This document shows positions 12,001 through 24,322 of a stretch of 64,000 nucleotides of DNA, piece after piece. The translations under genes were made by a program, and so were the position numbers. The notes under the pieces are model-generated. The model was not told where the DNA came from. It made no database searches and saw only the letters and a program-made list of their open reading frames with translations. Positions within the stretch are counted from its first letter, which is position 1. Every line of letters begins with the position of its first letter. This stretch comes from Rhizophlyctis rosea (lineage: Eukaryota > Chytridiomycota > Chytridiomycetes > Rhizophlyctidales > Rhizophlyctidaceae): NCBI GenBank assembly GCA_027596075.1, contig JADGJC010000052.1, positions 117,211 through 181,210 on the forward strand. Reading direction: 5' to 3'.

Positions 12001-14199
12001 TTATAGACTTAATTTCTGATTGCGGTAGTTCTGAAACGGACAACATTGCATTATTTTCTCCACGGCGCTGTACAAACGTTATTAATGTTATTGGACCGTT
12101 CGCCAACTTTGAACTGATTTCCTACGCCGAGCTTGTTACTACATGAGAGTCCAGATCTTACGCAACATCAAGAGTAATGTAGGTGCCAGGCAGTAGGTAC
12201 GAAGACTTGGCAGATACTTTTTGATCCTTAAACTTGAACATGTACCCATTGATTGGAACTATTGAACAATTTTTGTTGAAAATCACGACTTGGCGAAAAG
12301 AATCAAAGTCTCTTTGGAAAAAAAATACATGCCGCACCAGTCACCACAGTCAGTCCCTATGATATAATACATGCAGGCTGAATGAGTCGGAAGTTACCGA
12401 TTGACGTACAAGTTCTGTCAACTGGTTGCACAATGAACTTCCCTCATCTCGGATGCCGGAATGGGAATGCTGGCCTACCCATTTGCAAATGGCAACTCCG
12501 GCGAAAGGCGTCAGTACCTCGTGCGGATGGAAAGATGGTCGGCCCTCCCTACCCGCGTTTCGCGGCAGTGTAGTCAGTGTTGACAAACAATACCTTTTTT
12601 GATCCTCCTTGAAGAGGCTTTGGACCTCGAGGGGATCGTGCTCAGGCAACTTCTGCAAGTTAACTGCTTGGAAAAGAGGGGGTCTACCATCGGCGTCGTG
12701 GCGGAAACACTGAATGACATTAGAGTTAGAATATAACAAGAATGAAAAAGCATTTCATTATTGGTAGGAGCAAGTCGATCTTTCGACCGTGTCTTTTGTT
12801 CTACGCGGCGGCCGCTCTGGCAGGTGGATCGCGCAATTGATTGAGAAAAAGAAGTAAACCGTATGTGGGTGATCATGCGACAACCCCAAATGCTGCTCGT
12901 GGATGTCCGAATCTAGCTGAGCTCCTTGTACATTGTATCATGCTACACTCCGATAGTGCGTGGCATTACTGTCACCGCGGGTGTGAGTATGCCAAGTCAC
13001 AGCCAACTTGAACAAAGATAACCGTACGGAATCATTCATTGTCTTATCACCCCCACATGCTCGTGGAACAGCTTCTGAGGCGCGGTCAAGAATGGACATC
13101 GAACAGCGAGCTTTGTTGATATCAGCAAACGTTTGGCACGTCCGCGAGGCGGTATTGGCAGGAAGCTGGGGTGTAAGGTGTGGGGTGTCACGATTCCTCA
13201 ACTTCATTTTCTTCATCCTTTACCTCCCTTAACAAAGGTCAGCATCGGATGTTTGCAGCACCAAACACAGCACGTCTCTGAAATGAGTCTCAAAAAGTGA
13301 AAAGGCATATATTGAAAAAATGTCCTGAAGCGCAGTATTAACCAACTTCTCACTTCCTCCAATTTGCATATATGGAAATCATAACTCCAGGGGTGCACGA
13401 ACCAGGGTTCAGGAGACAACAACGAGTTTGTTTTCACCTAGCCGTGGGTACAAACGGCCATACGATGGGGTTGATTGGTCTTCCCCTTGAAGCGGGCAAG
13501 TTTGCTCAAAAAAAAAAAGGCCTGATCACGCACCTACCCTACTTCCACCTCGGTGTTTATCACCGCGATCTCAAATTATCCTGGGTACATATTGTACGGG
13601 TTCCTAGTTTGGGACCGAACGGAGGAACTTATTAACTAACCAGAGTGCATCGTTGATACAGAGCTAATCAGCATGTAACCCAGACAGCGTATCCGTTCTT
13701 ACAGCCCACTCGGCCCAAAGCACCCGCCCAAGGAACAAAAGGAAAGGGATCTCACTATGCATTGGTATGCAGGCATTCAGACGAGCCATCTGCGCCCACC
13801 AATATATGTCGCATGTGAGTCATATGTCGCGATGTGCATTACCTATAGGCTCCTAGGTAAGTTAGGTATGGAGGCTGTGAGCAAATGAGTAAATGGCAAA
13901 ACCCTATCAGCGGGGCCATCAAATGTGGCTTGGTTGGTCCTCTGATTGTCCACTTCATTCCACCCACCCACCAAGCACAGTCGCACAAGATCTTGCACCA
14001 TGCTCTTTGGCTCTTTACCTTTCTTACTTACGGTTTACCCTTGTTACACATTGTCAATTGACAGCACTTTTTGCAAAACACCCGGAAGCTGAAACTACTG
14101 GTAACTTGGAGGCACGAAGAGGTACAGCACAAAGTGAACATAGGGCCCGGTTAACTAGTCTGTATATACACCTTCCAACAGTCGGAGACCCGTTGCAGG
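6006..14199. other. 8.2-kb gene-poor region
   Basis: No ORF here looks coding: all are under about 140 codons, overlap on both strands and lack the codon bias of neighbouring genes. No reverse-transcriptase, transposase or integrase motif is seen in any frame. The only structured element found is the inverted repeat at 11212-11294. The region may contain decayed mobile DNA, but I cannot show it. Confidence 0.45.
11212..11294. repeat. Inverted repeat, 15-bp perfect arms extended to 19 paired bases
   Basis: GGCCCCGCTTCCCTC (11212-11226) is the exact reverse complement of GAGGGAAGCGGGGCC (11280-11294). After one mismatch, CCGT (11228-11231) also pairs with ACGG (11275-11278). The loop is about 43 bases. 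The arms are GC-rich in a roughly balanced neighbourhood. It could be a hairpin RNA, a MITE-like remnant or a chance palindrome; no flanking target duplication was found. Confidence 0.6.
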
Positions 14200-15561
14200 A
14201 TGTTCGGGTTCCGCCGCACCCGGTGGAACATAATCCGCTTCATAACAGTAACGCTCTGCATCCTCCTCCTCCTAAACCAACTATCCTATCTCTCCGGTCT
14301 ATCCTCAGAACCACCTCTAGGCGAAGCACCCAACGACCCACCAGAAGTAATCGTCTCACTAGCAACAACAACTCAACGCGCACGAAGGGGCGAGTTACGC
14401 GTCACCCTGCAAAGTCTATTAGCACAAACTGTGCTCCCGTCTGCTATACATGTCTACGTATCGGAACGAGATGCGTTGTGGTTTAAGGGACAGTTGGACG
14501 CGGTAGAGGATAGTGAGAAGGGCCCCACGAATAGGTTTCCACGCAGGGAACTAAAAAACCCCTTAGTGCAGTTGAATTTCGTGGAGGATGTCGGTCCGGC
14601 AACGAAGTTTGTTCATGTGCTTGCTGCGGCTTTTGATGGGGAGCCGCTTTCTGATGCGTCGAGTCGGTACACCAATGATACCGAAAGTGAGGAGGGAAAG
14701 TCAACAAGGCCCCTACCAGACCCGGCAATCATAGTTTGCGACGACGACCACATATATTCCCCAACAATGATCGAAACCCTCCTCCGCTGGCACCGCATCA
14801 AACCCCATGCAGCAATAGGTTTCCGCGGATGGAGAGTTAGGCGGGACTTAAAATGGGGCGTATCTGCCGAAGAATATAACAATCACGTCATCCAAGGCGA
14901 CGACATAGCTTCTCCATATCGCGTCGGAGTGGTGAGTTCAACACTCATCGAACCTCACATCCAAAGATTTATGAACCAACCCTTCCTCATCACCCCATAG
15001 CTAACAGCAAACGAAGCCTACCTCCTCCTCCCCTCCTTCTTCTCTACATCCCCGAAATCCTCCACACCCCCATACGACCCCGCCATCCTAGACTTCTCCC
15101 CCGCACCCAAAAACGCACGCTTCGTAGACGACATCTGGATGAACGGGCACCTCGCTCTCGCCCAAGTAGAACGATGGGTCGTGCCTTGTAATGAACGGAG
15201 CAATGATATTACGCAATTCCACACGTTGGAGAAGGGGATGGAGGGGGCGCATGTTACGAGGGCTGGGGCGAATGATGAGGTTATTGGGTATTTTGGTAAG
15301 TTTTTTGGGGGGTGGGGTGGGTGGGATTTGGTGGGGATTTTGGGTGGAAGTGGGGCTTGTACTTCATATTCATCCATTGCGTTACGTTCATCAGGCAAAG
15401 CATGGGAACCCGACATCTTCTACAAATTCGGTGGAGTCAATCCGCCGCGGTGGGCGTCGCTTCCTACGCGGGCGTACCGTAAATTGAAAGCATTTTTGCG
15501 GAGATCGGCGTGGGCTAATGGGATGCTTGAGAAGGGGAGGTGTGTTGGGTGTGGGTTTTGA
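14200..15561 (+). CDS. Type II membrane glycosyltransferase-like protein, three exons
   Basis: Exons 14200-14931, 15001-15295 and 15395-15561 (397 residues). Residues 12-32 are a single hydrophobic segment behind a basic N-terminus, the signal-anchor layout of Golgi glycosyltransferases. The lumenal part begins VIVSLATTTQR (50-60), then LQSLLAQT..PSAIHVYVS, KFVHVL, a nucleotide-sugar/metal-binding run CDDDHIYSP (180-188) of DxD type, and AIGFRGW. Exon 2 contributes TANEAYLLLPSFF and VDDIWMNGHL, a second acidic motif near the acceptor pocket. The first intron (GTGAGT donor at 14932, TAG acceptor at 15000) removes an in-frame TAG. The second (GTAAGT, CAG, 99 bp) is frame-neutral and stop-free. 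A TATATA element lies at 14163-14168. The sugar and acceptor are not deducible. Confidence 0.75.
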
Positions 15562-17600
15562 GAGGATGGTGGTTGGTAATTCTGAAGAGGGTCCACGATA
15601 ATGTGATGATGGAGAACTTATCCGTATGGTCGTAATGTATGTTCGTAAGGTTGTTTCTGATGATTTGCAGTAAATATACCCCTAGTGATCCTTGTAGCGT
15701 TCGGTCTATGTCAATGAGACGCGCTTTGAAGCTTTTGTTTTGAGAGCACAGATTCTATCAATGATTGGTGAGGAAGGATTGAGAGGCAATGTCCAAACGA
15801 TGTGCGCATATCAGTCTTTGACAGGGGCCAACTTACCAACCGGCTTTTGGAAACTCTTTGGGTCCTGTTGATCGTCCTTTTTATCCCGCTTGTTTGGGGT
15901 GAGGAAATCTGACAACAAAGTGAAAGACAAATCCGGCGACAGCACAGTGTTGAATGGTTCTCGCTTGTCAAGTTTCTCGACGTGTGGAACGCACTAACAT
16001 TTCCTCAATCCACTCATCTGTTCTTTTCTTTTACCTTCATTGTCTGATTGTCACACTCGCGCCACTGAACAATGACATCAGTGGAGGACCGACATCACAG
16101 TGCGATGGCATTGCCTACAGCAAAAAGCAATCAACACAACACGAAGAGCGGATGGTGGAATTGTTCAACTGTGCAAGTTGCGCAAAATTTATATCAAAAG
16201 ACTCTGAATGATCGGAAGTATCAGAACAAGGTTCTCGTGATGGCTGTAAGGCTCTTTCGGCCTCACCTGCTGATTGTGGCCGATGTCATTCATCCCCCGA
16301 TTATCAAGCCCACCCAAGCGAGCCTGGGCGCAACAGTCAAAAAAGGAAAAAGTCGGCAAGCAACAATTGGCGAGTGGTATAACTTTGGACGGCTCACCGA
16401 TGAAAATGTTCGCATATTCCGAGTTTTGCATATTTACATTACCCGATTTCCTGTTGGAAGCCTTGCTCAGTGAATTAGTGGCTCAAGGTCAAATCGGGCC
16501 TTGCATGTACCACCCGAATGCAATCCACAATCACCACCAAAACTACCACCGCAATATTTCAATATTTCGGTATCTCCATGGAAGTTCCGTTCCATGCAAA
16601 TCATTCTGTTCGTTACGGACCGTTTGACTCTTTTTGGACCTGAGGTACGGCACACCACATTGCATTCGTGCGGGACTCCGTAGCTGTCCTGGACTCAGCG
16701 AAAGTAGCAATCGTGATAGCGCCCACCCTTCCCTCATCGACTCACAGAATTGGGGTTCGGACTTCTTTCTCTGTGAAAGAATCTCTTGTCGCCTCATTTG
16801 AGATTTGTACCATGCCGAACTGCACTAAATTCCCTCAAAGCTCTTCATCCAATCAGTACACTAACGGAATGATTCGTCACTAAATGGCCACAGGATATCG
16901 ACTCGCGAAAATGATCGCGATACCATGTTGCATTCGTTCCATGGAGACGCGGCTTCTTTTTCGCTCTTGACCCATGATGCCACCTGTGAGCTTATTAGTC
17001 CACCTGAAAGTATCTGACCTGTCACACCACGTACTGACACCCAATGCAAAAAGTTCCTCAAGGTGCACCGTTCTCACGAAAACGCTGCACTGAATGTGGA
17101 CACTACGGTTTGTTGCAAACACAATACGGTAATCACAGAACGACTGCAGCTGTCGCTGGTCGATGGTGGGCATCACAAATGTCACATATGTCGCATTACT
17201 ATAAGGTGGGTGGTAAATGCTAGACCAACCCCGTTAATTGACAAACCTACCAGTGCAAGGTTGCACATCGTGTTCAACAACTACATGCATCCTGCGACAC
17301 TGCTCTGCGTCACCGTTTTGACCTTTTTTTCCTTTGTTTGATCTTTGACCAAATATCATCGTGCATTCTATGCAAAAAGTCGCATTAAGACCGCATGCAC
17401 AAATACAAAAGGAGCACAGCTTCGAAACAGGACGAACGTAATCGTGCTTTACTATTGCGACGCGACTTCAGGCTGTTCCTGCAACACATCTACACTACTC
17501 ACCAAATAAACTCAAGCTTCCTATATACAAAACCTAACCTCCTGCCCACCCTATCTACATCCGGAAACTACACCACACCCTACCCTACTACGCACCACCA
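15562..17600. other. Intergenic region between convergent genes
   Basis: 2.0 kb between the glycosyltransferase stop and the stop of the minus-strand PH-FYVE gene. Overlapping short ORFs only (longest 133 codons at 16072-16473, without recognisable motif). Nothing supported. Confidence 0.5.
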
Positions 17601-19925
17601 TCAACCCCCCTCCCCCTCCCCAACACTCCCCCGACTCCCCCTCGCCCCAACCTCCGCCCCAACACTATCAAAACTTAACAAACTCCCCCCACTAACCCTC
17701 CCCAAACTCCCCCTCCCACTACTCCCACTCTCATCCCCCACCTCCCCCCTCCCATCCTCAAAACACTCCGTACAAAGCCTAACCTCCTTCCTCTGCGGCA
17801 CCGAAACCGTCGACACAGCGCTACTCCTCCCCGGTGAAAGCGGTCGTTCTATAGGAGCAGGGAGGGGAACTTCGATGAATCTCGAACATTTCCAACAAAT
17901 GACTCTTCCGCAGTGGCGGCAATGATGTTTCCGCGTGACGAGGGAGAATTTCGTCGTGCCGCAGATCATGCAGGTTGTGGCTTCGTTGTCGGGTATCCAG
18001 ACTGTTGCGAGGGATGTGACGGAGGAGCGGCTGTGCATGCTTGAGGTGGAGGGTTTGCGGGTCAGACGGGGTGTTGAGAGCGTATCTGGATTCGTTCCTC
18101 CTACTACACTATTACCACCTCGACTCCCACCCTCTCCTATCCGTCTCTTCTCCCTATCGCCTTTGCTCGGCGGCGGGGGTGCACCAGCCCCCTCCCCGGC
18201 ACTCCAATAACTCCACCTCAACAGCCCACCCAACGCCGCTCCAACCGTCTTACTCCCCAACCCCGCCGACGCGTCTGATGCGAAAGATTTTGCGCTCGAG
18301 GCGCTCGCGCGGCGGGATTTGCGGCGTTTGAGGGAGAAGATGTGAGCGTCGATGGCGGTGTGGAGGGCAGTGGACCAGGTTGTTAGCATTGCGGGCGAGC
18401 GGAAGGAGATGCTTACGTGTGATGAGGTGGAGGAGGTGCGTGTGTGGGTTATGTGCAAAGTCCGGCGGTCTGATGGTTTCAAAGTTCAGCTATTACTTGC
18501 GACTGATAAATTGTGCGAAAACTACGATGTCGTCGACATACCAATTTCGTCTTCTTCTACATCGATTGCATTGAGCATAATTGTAGTTCCATATGGTTCG
18601 GCGTCCTTCATGTTGCCGTTTCGACTGATGACGAGCATATCGCTGAGAATGTACACCTAAAAGTACCAGTATGTTAGCATATTCAGGATAGTATGGGCAG
18701 TCTAAGGAGTCTCGCGTCTTCACCTTTGTTCGTCTCCGCGTCTTACCCTCAGCCGCAACATCAAGTATATCCTCACGGATGAATGTCCGGCGAGCGTTCA
18801 ACAGGGGCTTGCGTGTTCGGATGATGCCAATGAGTCAAGTGCCTTCAACGACAACATATTCAAGATAGTCTACCTTCTTGACCTCGCAAACCTCAATCTC
18901 AGCAATCTTATGCATGCTCCCAAACGTCCACGCCGGATTGGCCGGTCTGGCACTAACTCCCCCCCACTGAGAAACTCTCCTTCCACCACTAGCAAGCGGG
19001 ATAGCACCACCTTCATTTCGTGTTTCTGGATCGGATGGCTGCTGTTGTCGGAGTGAAGGAAGGGACGGACGATGTCGCAGTCCATTTGAGCGCGCGGAAA
19101 CGGTTTGCGAGTGATGGGATGAGCGTGAGTGAGTTGGTGATGGTGCTTGGAGATAAGATGTTGAGCCGAAGCGAGCTGTGGATATGTCGGGATGTTGTGC
19201 TGTGGAAGTGAACAGGATGTGAATTTATAGTCAGAAACATGCCCCATCAGGAGGGCCATTCTGAGTCTCATTCTTCTTCTCACGCGGAGTCGCCGGTCGT
19301 GCTTCAGGCCAAGCTGTCCTCCAAATTACCGCCATTTCTCATCATCTGCTTAGTCGCTACCGTCCTGTGGCTGTGCAACGACTTCGCGTATCCATATCTC
19401 TCCTCGTTCCTTTTCTGCACGAATTGAACTACGTATTTCTGTCGTCCCGTGTGCTTCCTTGTTCCTCCTTTCCCACCCTACCACCTGCTTCAGTTCGGCG
19501 AGACCAGTCTCCACCTTTATGCCCATCTACGCTCCTTCCATCCTCCGCTGCCTTATCACTCGACCTCCTTTCCCACGCTATTGTCCACGAGCATTACCTG
19601 GTGTAGTCTGCTCCTGCGCCGCCTCAGCAGCGGCACTGGCCAAAGCAAAAATGGGGTGCTCCCCACTACTAGTAGTGCTTGCAGAGCGAGGGCATGCTGG
19701 AGGCGGAGTTTTCGGTTGTTCGGAATCTACAGCGGCTGGAGGAGCGTGTGGATGCTGTTGTTGTTGTTGGTGTTGTTGTTGTTGTTGTTGTTGTTGCAAT
19801 CTGAATGGATTTGGCGGCCGTTTTGGGAATTGAGAGTTGCGGGAGTATCTATGTATTACTGGCTCATACTCGTCTGGTGGCTTTGTTGAATCTGGTCTAT
19901 GTGAGGTGTCGGTTGTTGCCATCAT
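17601..19925 (-). CDS. PH-FYVE domain protein (phosphoinositide binding), five exons
   Basis: Minus-strand exons 19598-19925, 18874-19199, 18724-18807, 18542-18656 and 17601-18469 join without frame error to 573 residues. The N-terminus (1-110) is disordered with a polyglutamine run. A PH domain (about 205-330) is split by three introns: PLLNARRTFIRE, KTRRRTKVYILSDMLVISR, PYGTTIMLNAIDVEEDEI and the closing helix LTTWSTALHTAI. After a Ser-rich linker the FYVE zinc finger has WIPD at 442-445, RKHHCRHCG at 464-472 and RLCTEC at 515-520, the three signatures for PI3P binding. Such proteins act on endosomes. No DH (RhoGEF) domain is seen, so it is not a full FGD-type exchange factor. The 398-bp first intron may hide another exon. 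The intron before PLLNARR ends in AAG, not CAG or TAG. Confidence 0.82.
19754..19797 (-). repeat. CAA/CAG (polyglutamine) tract
   Basis: Plus strand reads as TGT/TGC-type triplets; in the minus-strand PH-FYVE frame this is a Gln run with one His. Such triplet tracts are length-variable. Confidence 0.85.
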
Positions 19926-22900
19926 TACGGCGTTTCAGAAAATAAGGAGCGTACGAGTGTTGCCGTGTGTGTTGTGTGGGAAAGGTATCTGCTATGTATG
20001 TTGAATTGCCCACTGAAGACTAAAATCTGTGCAGACAAGTCACGCAAAAGTGTCTATCGGTGGAGCAATATTGCTGTCAGCGACTTGCGGACTTGCTATA
20101 TCTGCTAGTGTTGTTGTTGCTTGTCTATGCGAATGGGTTAGATCTCGCTTCAGAAATCGTGTATTGGAAAGGAAGAAGTTGTCCGGAGTGCAAACTCCAA
20201 GCTCTCTCTCCAGTCACTTCGTTGTGACACGTCAAAGTCAGCACGTGATCCCGATCCATCTCATATGACAGTTGTGGACTTTGTATATCGTTACACCTGT
20301 CAAACTCGCACCACTCCGCTTCGGATTTGAGACTTCAATCTTCTCCTGGGCGATCTCCTTACACCAAGTGCACTTTACTTTTTCTTAAAGGGCGCGACTT
20401 TGACAGCTGAGTCCTCTTTGCTGTGCCGCGCCCTGTTTCACAAATGTCTTATGTAGACAGTGCTCTCTTTGGAATTTCGGTCTTGTTCGACTTGTTCGGG
20501 ACTCGTCAGGCGGTAAGCTATATGGCCACTGCTGGGACGTCCATTATGAAGACCCTTCGAGCAATGCATAACAGTCATAACCATCGGAGCAGATAATGTC
20601 CCCCCCTTCATTGAGCATGATCCCATATGAGCCCACGAATTTTGACCTGCAACCCTGCAGAAAAGGTGCAGCACGTTTTGATATAAGGTCCTGCTTTTAC
20701 CTTCCTCCTCATTCTTTTGATGGTATCCCGTCAACCTTCTTTCATAAGGGTACTTGGCCACGCTCTGGTCGGCGACGACTGAAGTGATCGAAGAGGCAAG
20801 GGGCATATCTACAGTAGGAGGCACGTCAATTCCGTGAATTTCAACACAACGCCAAGACAAACGTAGGTGGTTTTGAAGCTCATTGTTTCATTTCTTGATT
20901 GTCAGTACCGTGGTCCGTCAGGTCCCAATCATCCCCGACTGCACCCACAGAAAAGTGTCCACCCAATCCAGTCAGTTAGACAAATGAATATTGAATATAC
21001 ACCCGTGGCGTGATTGAGGATGTATGTCATTTGTGAGTGACAATGATGTGCCACTCAAGCAAGCACCTCAAACTCCCGCACTCTTCAGTTCCATAAATCA
21101 GAACAATCCTACAATCCGGAACGGTCCTGGGCAGTTTGAATGCTGTTAATCAGAGTAATCTACGAGATATCTCAAGATGCATGATGCAAATTATTTGGGT
21201 TGATTGCTCAATGGACAATTTTGATCTTTCCCCGTACTCCCCTTCCTTTTTTGTGCAGCCGATGACGCCAATGATTGCATGCTTGGAAAGACCTACATCC
21301 ACGTTTTTGTGTCAGTGACATCTGGAGCAATTTTGCTCGCTGATGATTTTTTCGAATTGGACCCAAAAACCAACATGGTGATCAACATGAAGGAAGCAGT
21401 CGTGGCAGACGTCTGCCTTGCCACTACAAGTTGGAAGCTTCCTGCATCGGCCTCGCGGAAGATTGATGAGCAATGATGTTCCTTTTTTGCAATGCGTGCA
21501 GCTCTCCTTAGATCTTTTGTTCGAGGCTTCTCTTCAATTCGCAGCGTCACCTACGAAGGGAACTGACACAGAAAACTGGGAAGGCTAAGGACAAACCTTC
21601 GTGGAGCCGTCATGGACATAAATCCCGACCCCACACTGGCATTCAACATAATCAATTGCGGTTGTTGTCCAATGGGATGCGCTTTCGGACATACTTTTTG
21701 TTTCTAAGCGGCCTTCCCGGATGGCACACGAACAGTACATTGACACCCAGCAGAATGAGCTGCCAGTATGCTGAATCGCCGTTGCAATCGTTTGCGGCCA
21801 TGGTTGGGAACTCATGAAAAATAAGTAAAATACTGAGATGGCTTTCCATAATTTGCAAAGTTGAATTTTGGAAATCAACTGCAGACCTCGCAGCGGTGGG
21901 CCTCATTGCATGGTGTCGAAGTTGTTTTCCGCGTTCACATTCTGTTTATTGTCAAGGAAAATATTGGGGACGACATTTCAGTGCTGCGAACTCTGCGAAA
22001 TCAGGCAAATACCCGCGTGTGGGCAAGTCTTGGACAAAGTTTTTGGTTTCATAATCTGGAATGAGTCCATGCAGTTGGCGCCGCATTTACTTTTTTTTGT
22101 GTTTGTTGCATATTTTCACTCAATCCGTCTTTTGGCAGGGACAGTTCTCGCTGTTCGGCTGAGCATCGACTATGTGGTATGGCAACTTGCTGACCTTCCT
22201 TCATCAATGCACCTCCTCGCCACTGCTGTCAATGCATTATCGACTGCGTTGGCAATAACCACCCGTCATGCGTATTTGCCTTCGAGAAAGGCAGCTCTAG
22301 CTAGTTACGAATTTTGGCCGGCACTAATCATTTCAGAAATTGGATGCCCCTCACGGGGATCCAATACTCTACAGTCAAGACCATTGGATACTTTTTCCTG
22401 CCAGTCTCAAAGAATTGAGCGCAAGGCATGCGATGTTGCTCAATGTACAATTCAAAGAGGAAGGGTGCAAAAAAAAGATCAACCCACTTGGTGATCACGC
22501 TTCCCCCAATTGCACATAGGCATTGCCTGGAGATCAGCTCCATAGGCTTATTATTCATCTGTTCAGCCAGGTTTTTTTCAGGCGCCGCGTTGCGCTCACC
22601 TATGCGGGGTTCACTTCCAAACATAAAGTCTTATGCGCTTATGCATGAGGAAAAGGGATGGGAGGGAAAAAGACGTGCTCACAGCTAAGTTTTATCGGAA
22701 CACTCATTGGTATGAACAATTTGCCCCGGTATACCTCTTACTGATCACATTCATAATGTACTAAAGGCCTTCCTTGCGATTGGCCTTTTGCCCCTTCTCC
22801 AAACAGGATTGCTTGGGAGCCCCCCAAATCAGTCACAACAGATTACATCCATATGATGGGGCGGAGCGAGTGTTCCCGTGTTGCCGATTGAGCGAACGAA

Positions 22901-23665
22901 TACCTTTCATGAAGGGACCTGATTCCTGATCTGAGATCCGTATACTACATGCATTCCCTCTTTTTTGTCGTCATAAACTACCCTTATCAAGTACCTGGAA
23001 GTGTTTGGAAAGGCACTCGCTGTCATTGGAGAGGGTGACATCATAGGATCCGGCTCCTGAAGACATCCCATCCAGTCAGTTGCAAGAGCATATGTCTGCC
23101 AGATATCTTGAGTGAGAGGCAATCACAAAAAGTCATGGCCACGCGCCAATGCACTGCTGTCTGTAAGCGTTATCTATGGACGACGAGCCACTGGAGAGAT
23201 TTGGAACTAAGTGAACTGCCCGTAAGGCCTGGGAAGGATCTGGGCGGGTATTGGAGGCGGTGCAATGTTTACCTGTGCCAGCCACAAGCCACATCGTCAT
23301 TTTATTTTTGGCAACCCACTTCCCTCACCAAATTCCCTCAGTGCACTTTCCACATCTCACCACTCCCCCAATCCTCCTCGATACGAATACGTCATCCGAT
23401 CGTCCGGAAAACACATACACAATCCGTGAGTACTCTCCTCGTGAAGTCGCAACTGACGACGTCGGGACCGTGATGAGACAAACAAAAAACAAATTCAGAA
23501 TCGCTACTCGGAATCTCACTTTTTTTGTGGGTTCTTGACGAGTGTTTACTATTCTGAGTTCCGACCCTCTCAGTCGCTTTGTCTACATAGTCGCATACCA
23601 AGACTTGTGTATTGACCACATTTTCCACCGTGCAGAACTTGATACCCTAAACGCCTGTCGGCGCG
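19926..23665. other. Intergenic region, no supported gene
   Basis: 3.7 kb between the starts of two divergent genes (PH-FYVE leftward, Fap7 rightward). ORFs reach 208 codons (21868-22494) but overlap others on the opposite strand, have mixed codon use and no motif. No RNA gene recognised. Confidence 0.45.
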
Positions 23666-24322
23666 ATGACTTCCCCGCCAACGAGGCCCAATATCCTCGT
23701 CACCGGCACACCAGGAACAGGCAAAACAACAACATGCGAGCTAATAGCTCTCGCCACCGGGTTGGAGCACATCGAGGTCGGGAAACTGGTAAAGGAGAAA
23801 CAGCTGCATTCCGGTTGGGATGATGAGTTCCAGTCGTGGCTGTTGGATGAGGATAAGGTAAACAAACTGTACGCCACCTATGCATCTCAACCACAACCTC
23901 CTCAACAACACCCCCCCCAGGTAATAGACGAACTAGAACCCCACCTCCAACGCGGCAACACCCTAATAGACCACCACGGCTGCGACTTCTTCCCCGAACG
24001 CTGGTTCGACCTCGTCGTCGTCCTGCGCACCGACAATACCGTTCTCTACCCGCGTCTCCAAAAACGTGGGTACGCAGAAAACAAAATAACGGAAAACATT
24101 GAGTGCGAGATTATGGAGGTTGTGGTTGAGGAGGCAAGAGAGAGTTATCGGGCGGAGATTGTGGTGGAGTTGGCGAGTAATAGTTTGAGTGATATGGAGA
24201 GGAATGTGGATTGGGTGGAGGGGTGGGTGGAGGAGTGGGTTGCGAGGGGTGGGGTGCCGAATGTTTTGGGGAAGGGTGGGGAGGAGGGGGAGAGTAGTGG
24301 TGATGATGAGATGGATGAGTAG
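23666..24322 (+). CDS. FAP7: Adenylate kinase isoenzyme 6 / Fap7 (hCINAP), 18S rRNA processing factor
   Basis: Exons 23666-23857 and 23921-24322 give 197 residues, the same length as the yeast protein. Residues 14-23 are the P-loop GTPGTGKTTT. HIEVGKLVKEK, LDEDKVIDELEP and DHHGCDFFPERWFD are family signatures, as is LRTDNTVLYPRL near the lid. Fap7 is a dual adenylate kinase/ATPase that binds Rps14 and drives late cytoplasmic maturation of the 40S subunit. The 63-bp intron (GTAAAC...CAG) is a multiple of three with no stop, so retained transcripts would encode a 21-residue Gln/Pro-rich insertion after Lys64. The acidic C-terminus (SSGDDEMDE) is typical. Exon 2 changes from C-rich to G/T-rich codons near 24065. 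A 33-bp tandem repeat follows in the presumed 3' UTR. Confidence 0.93.
   Translation: MTSPPTRPNILVTGTPGTGKTTTCELIALATGLEHIEVGKLVKEKQLHSGWDDEFQSWLLDEDKVNKLYATYASQPQPPQQHPPQVIDELEPHLQRGNTLIDHHGCDFFPERWFDLVVVLRTDNTVLYPRLQKRGYAENKITENIECEIMEVVVEEARESYRAEIVVELASNSLSDMERNVDWVEGWVEEWVARGGVPNVLGKGGEEGESSGDDEMDE

Noticed and set aside
14998..15000. In-frame TAG followed by CTA in the glycosyltransferase, resembling a readthrough context.
   Set aside because: A GTGAGT donor at 14932 and the TAG itself as acceptor form a phase-0, 69-bp intron, and the spliced product reads naturally into TANEAYLLLP.
16072..16473. 133-codon ORF between convergent genes.
   Set aside because: Overlaps other frames of equal quality and shows no recognisable domain.
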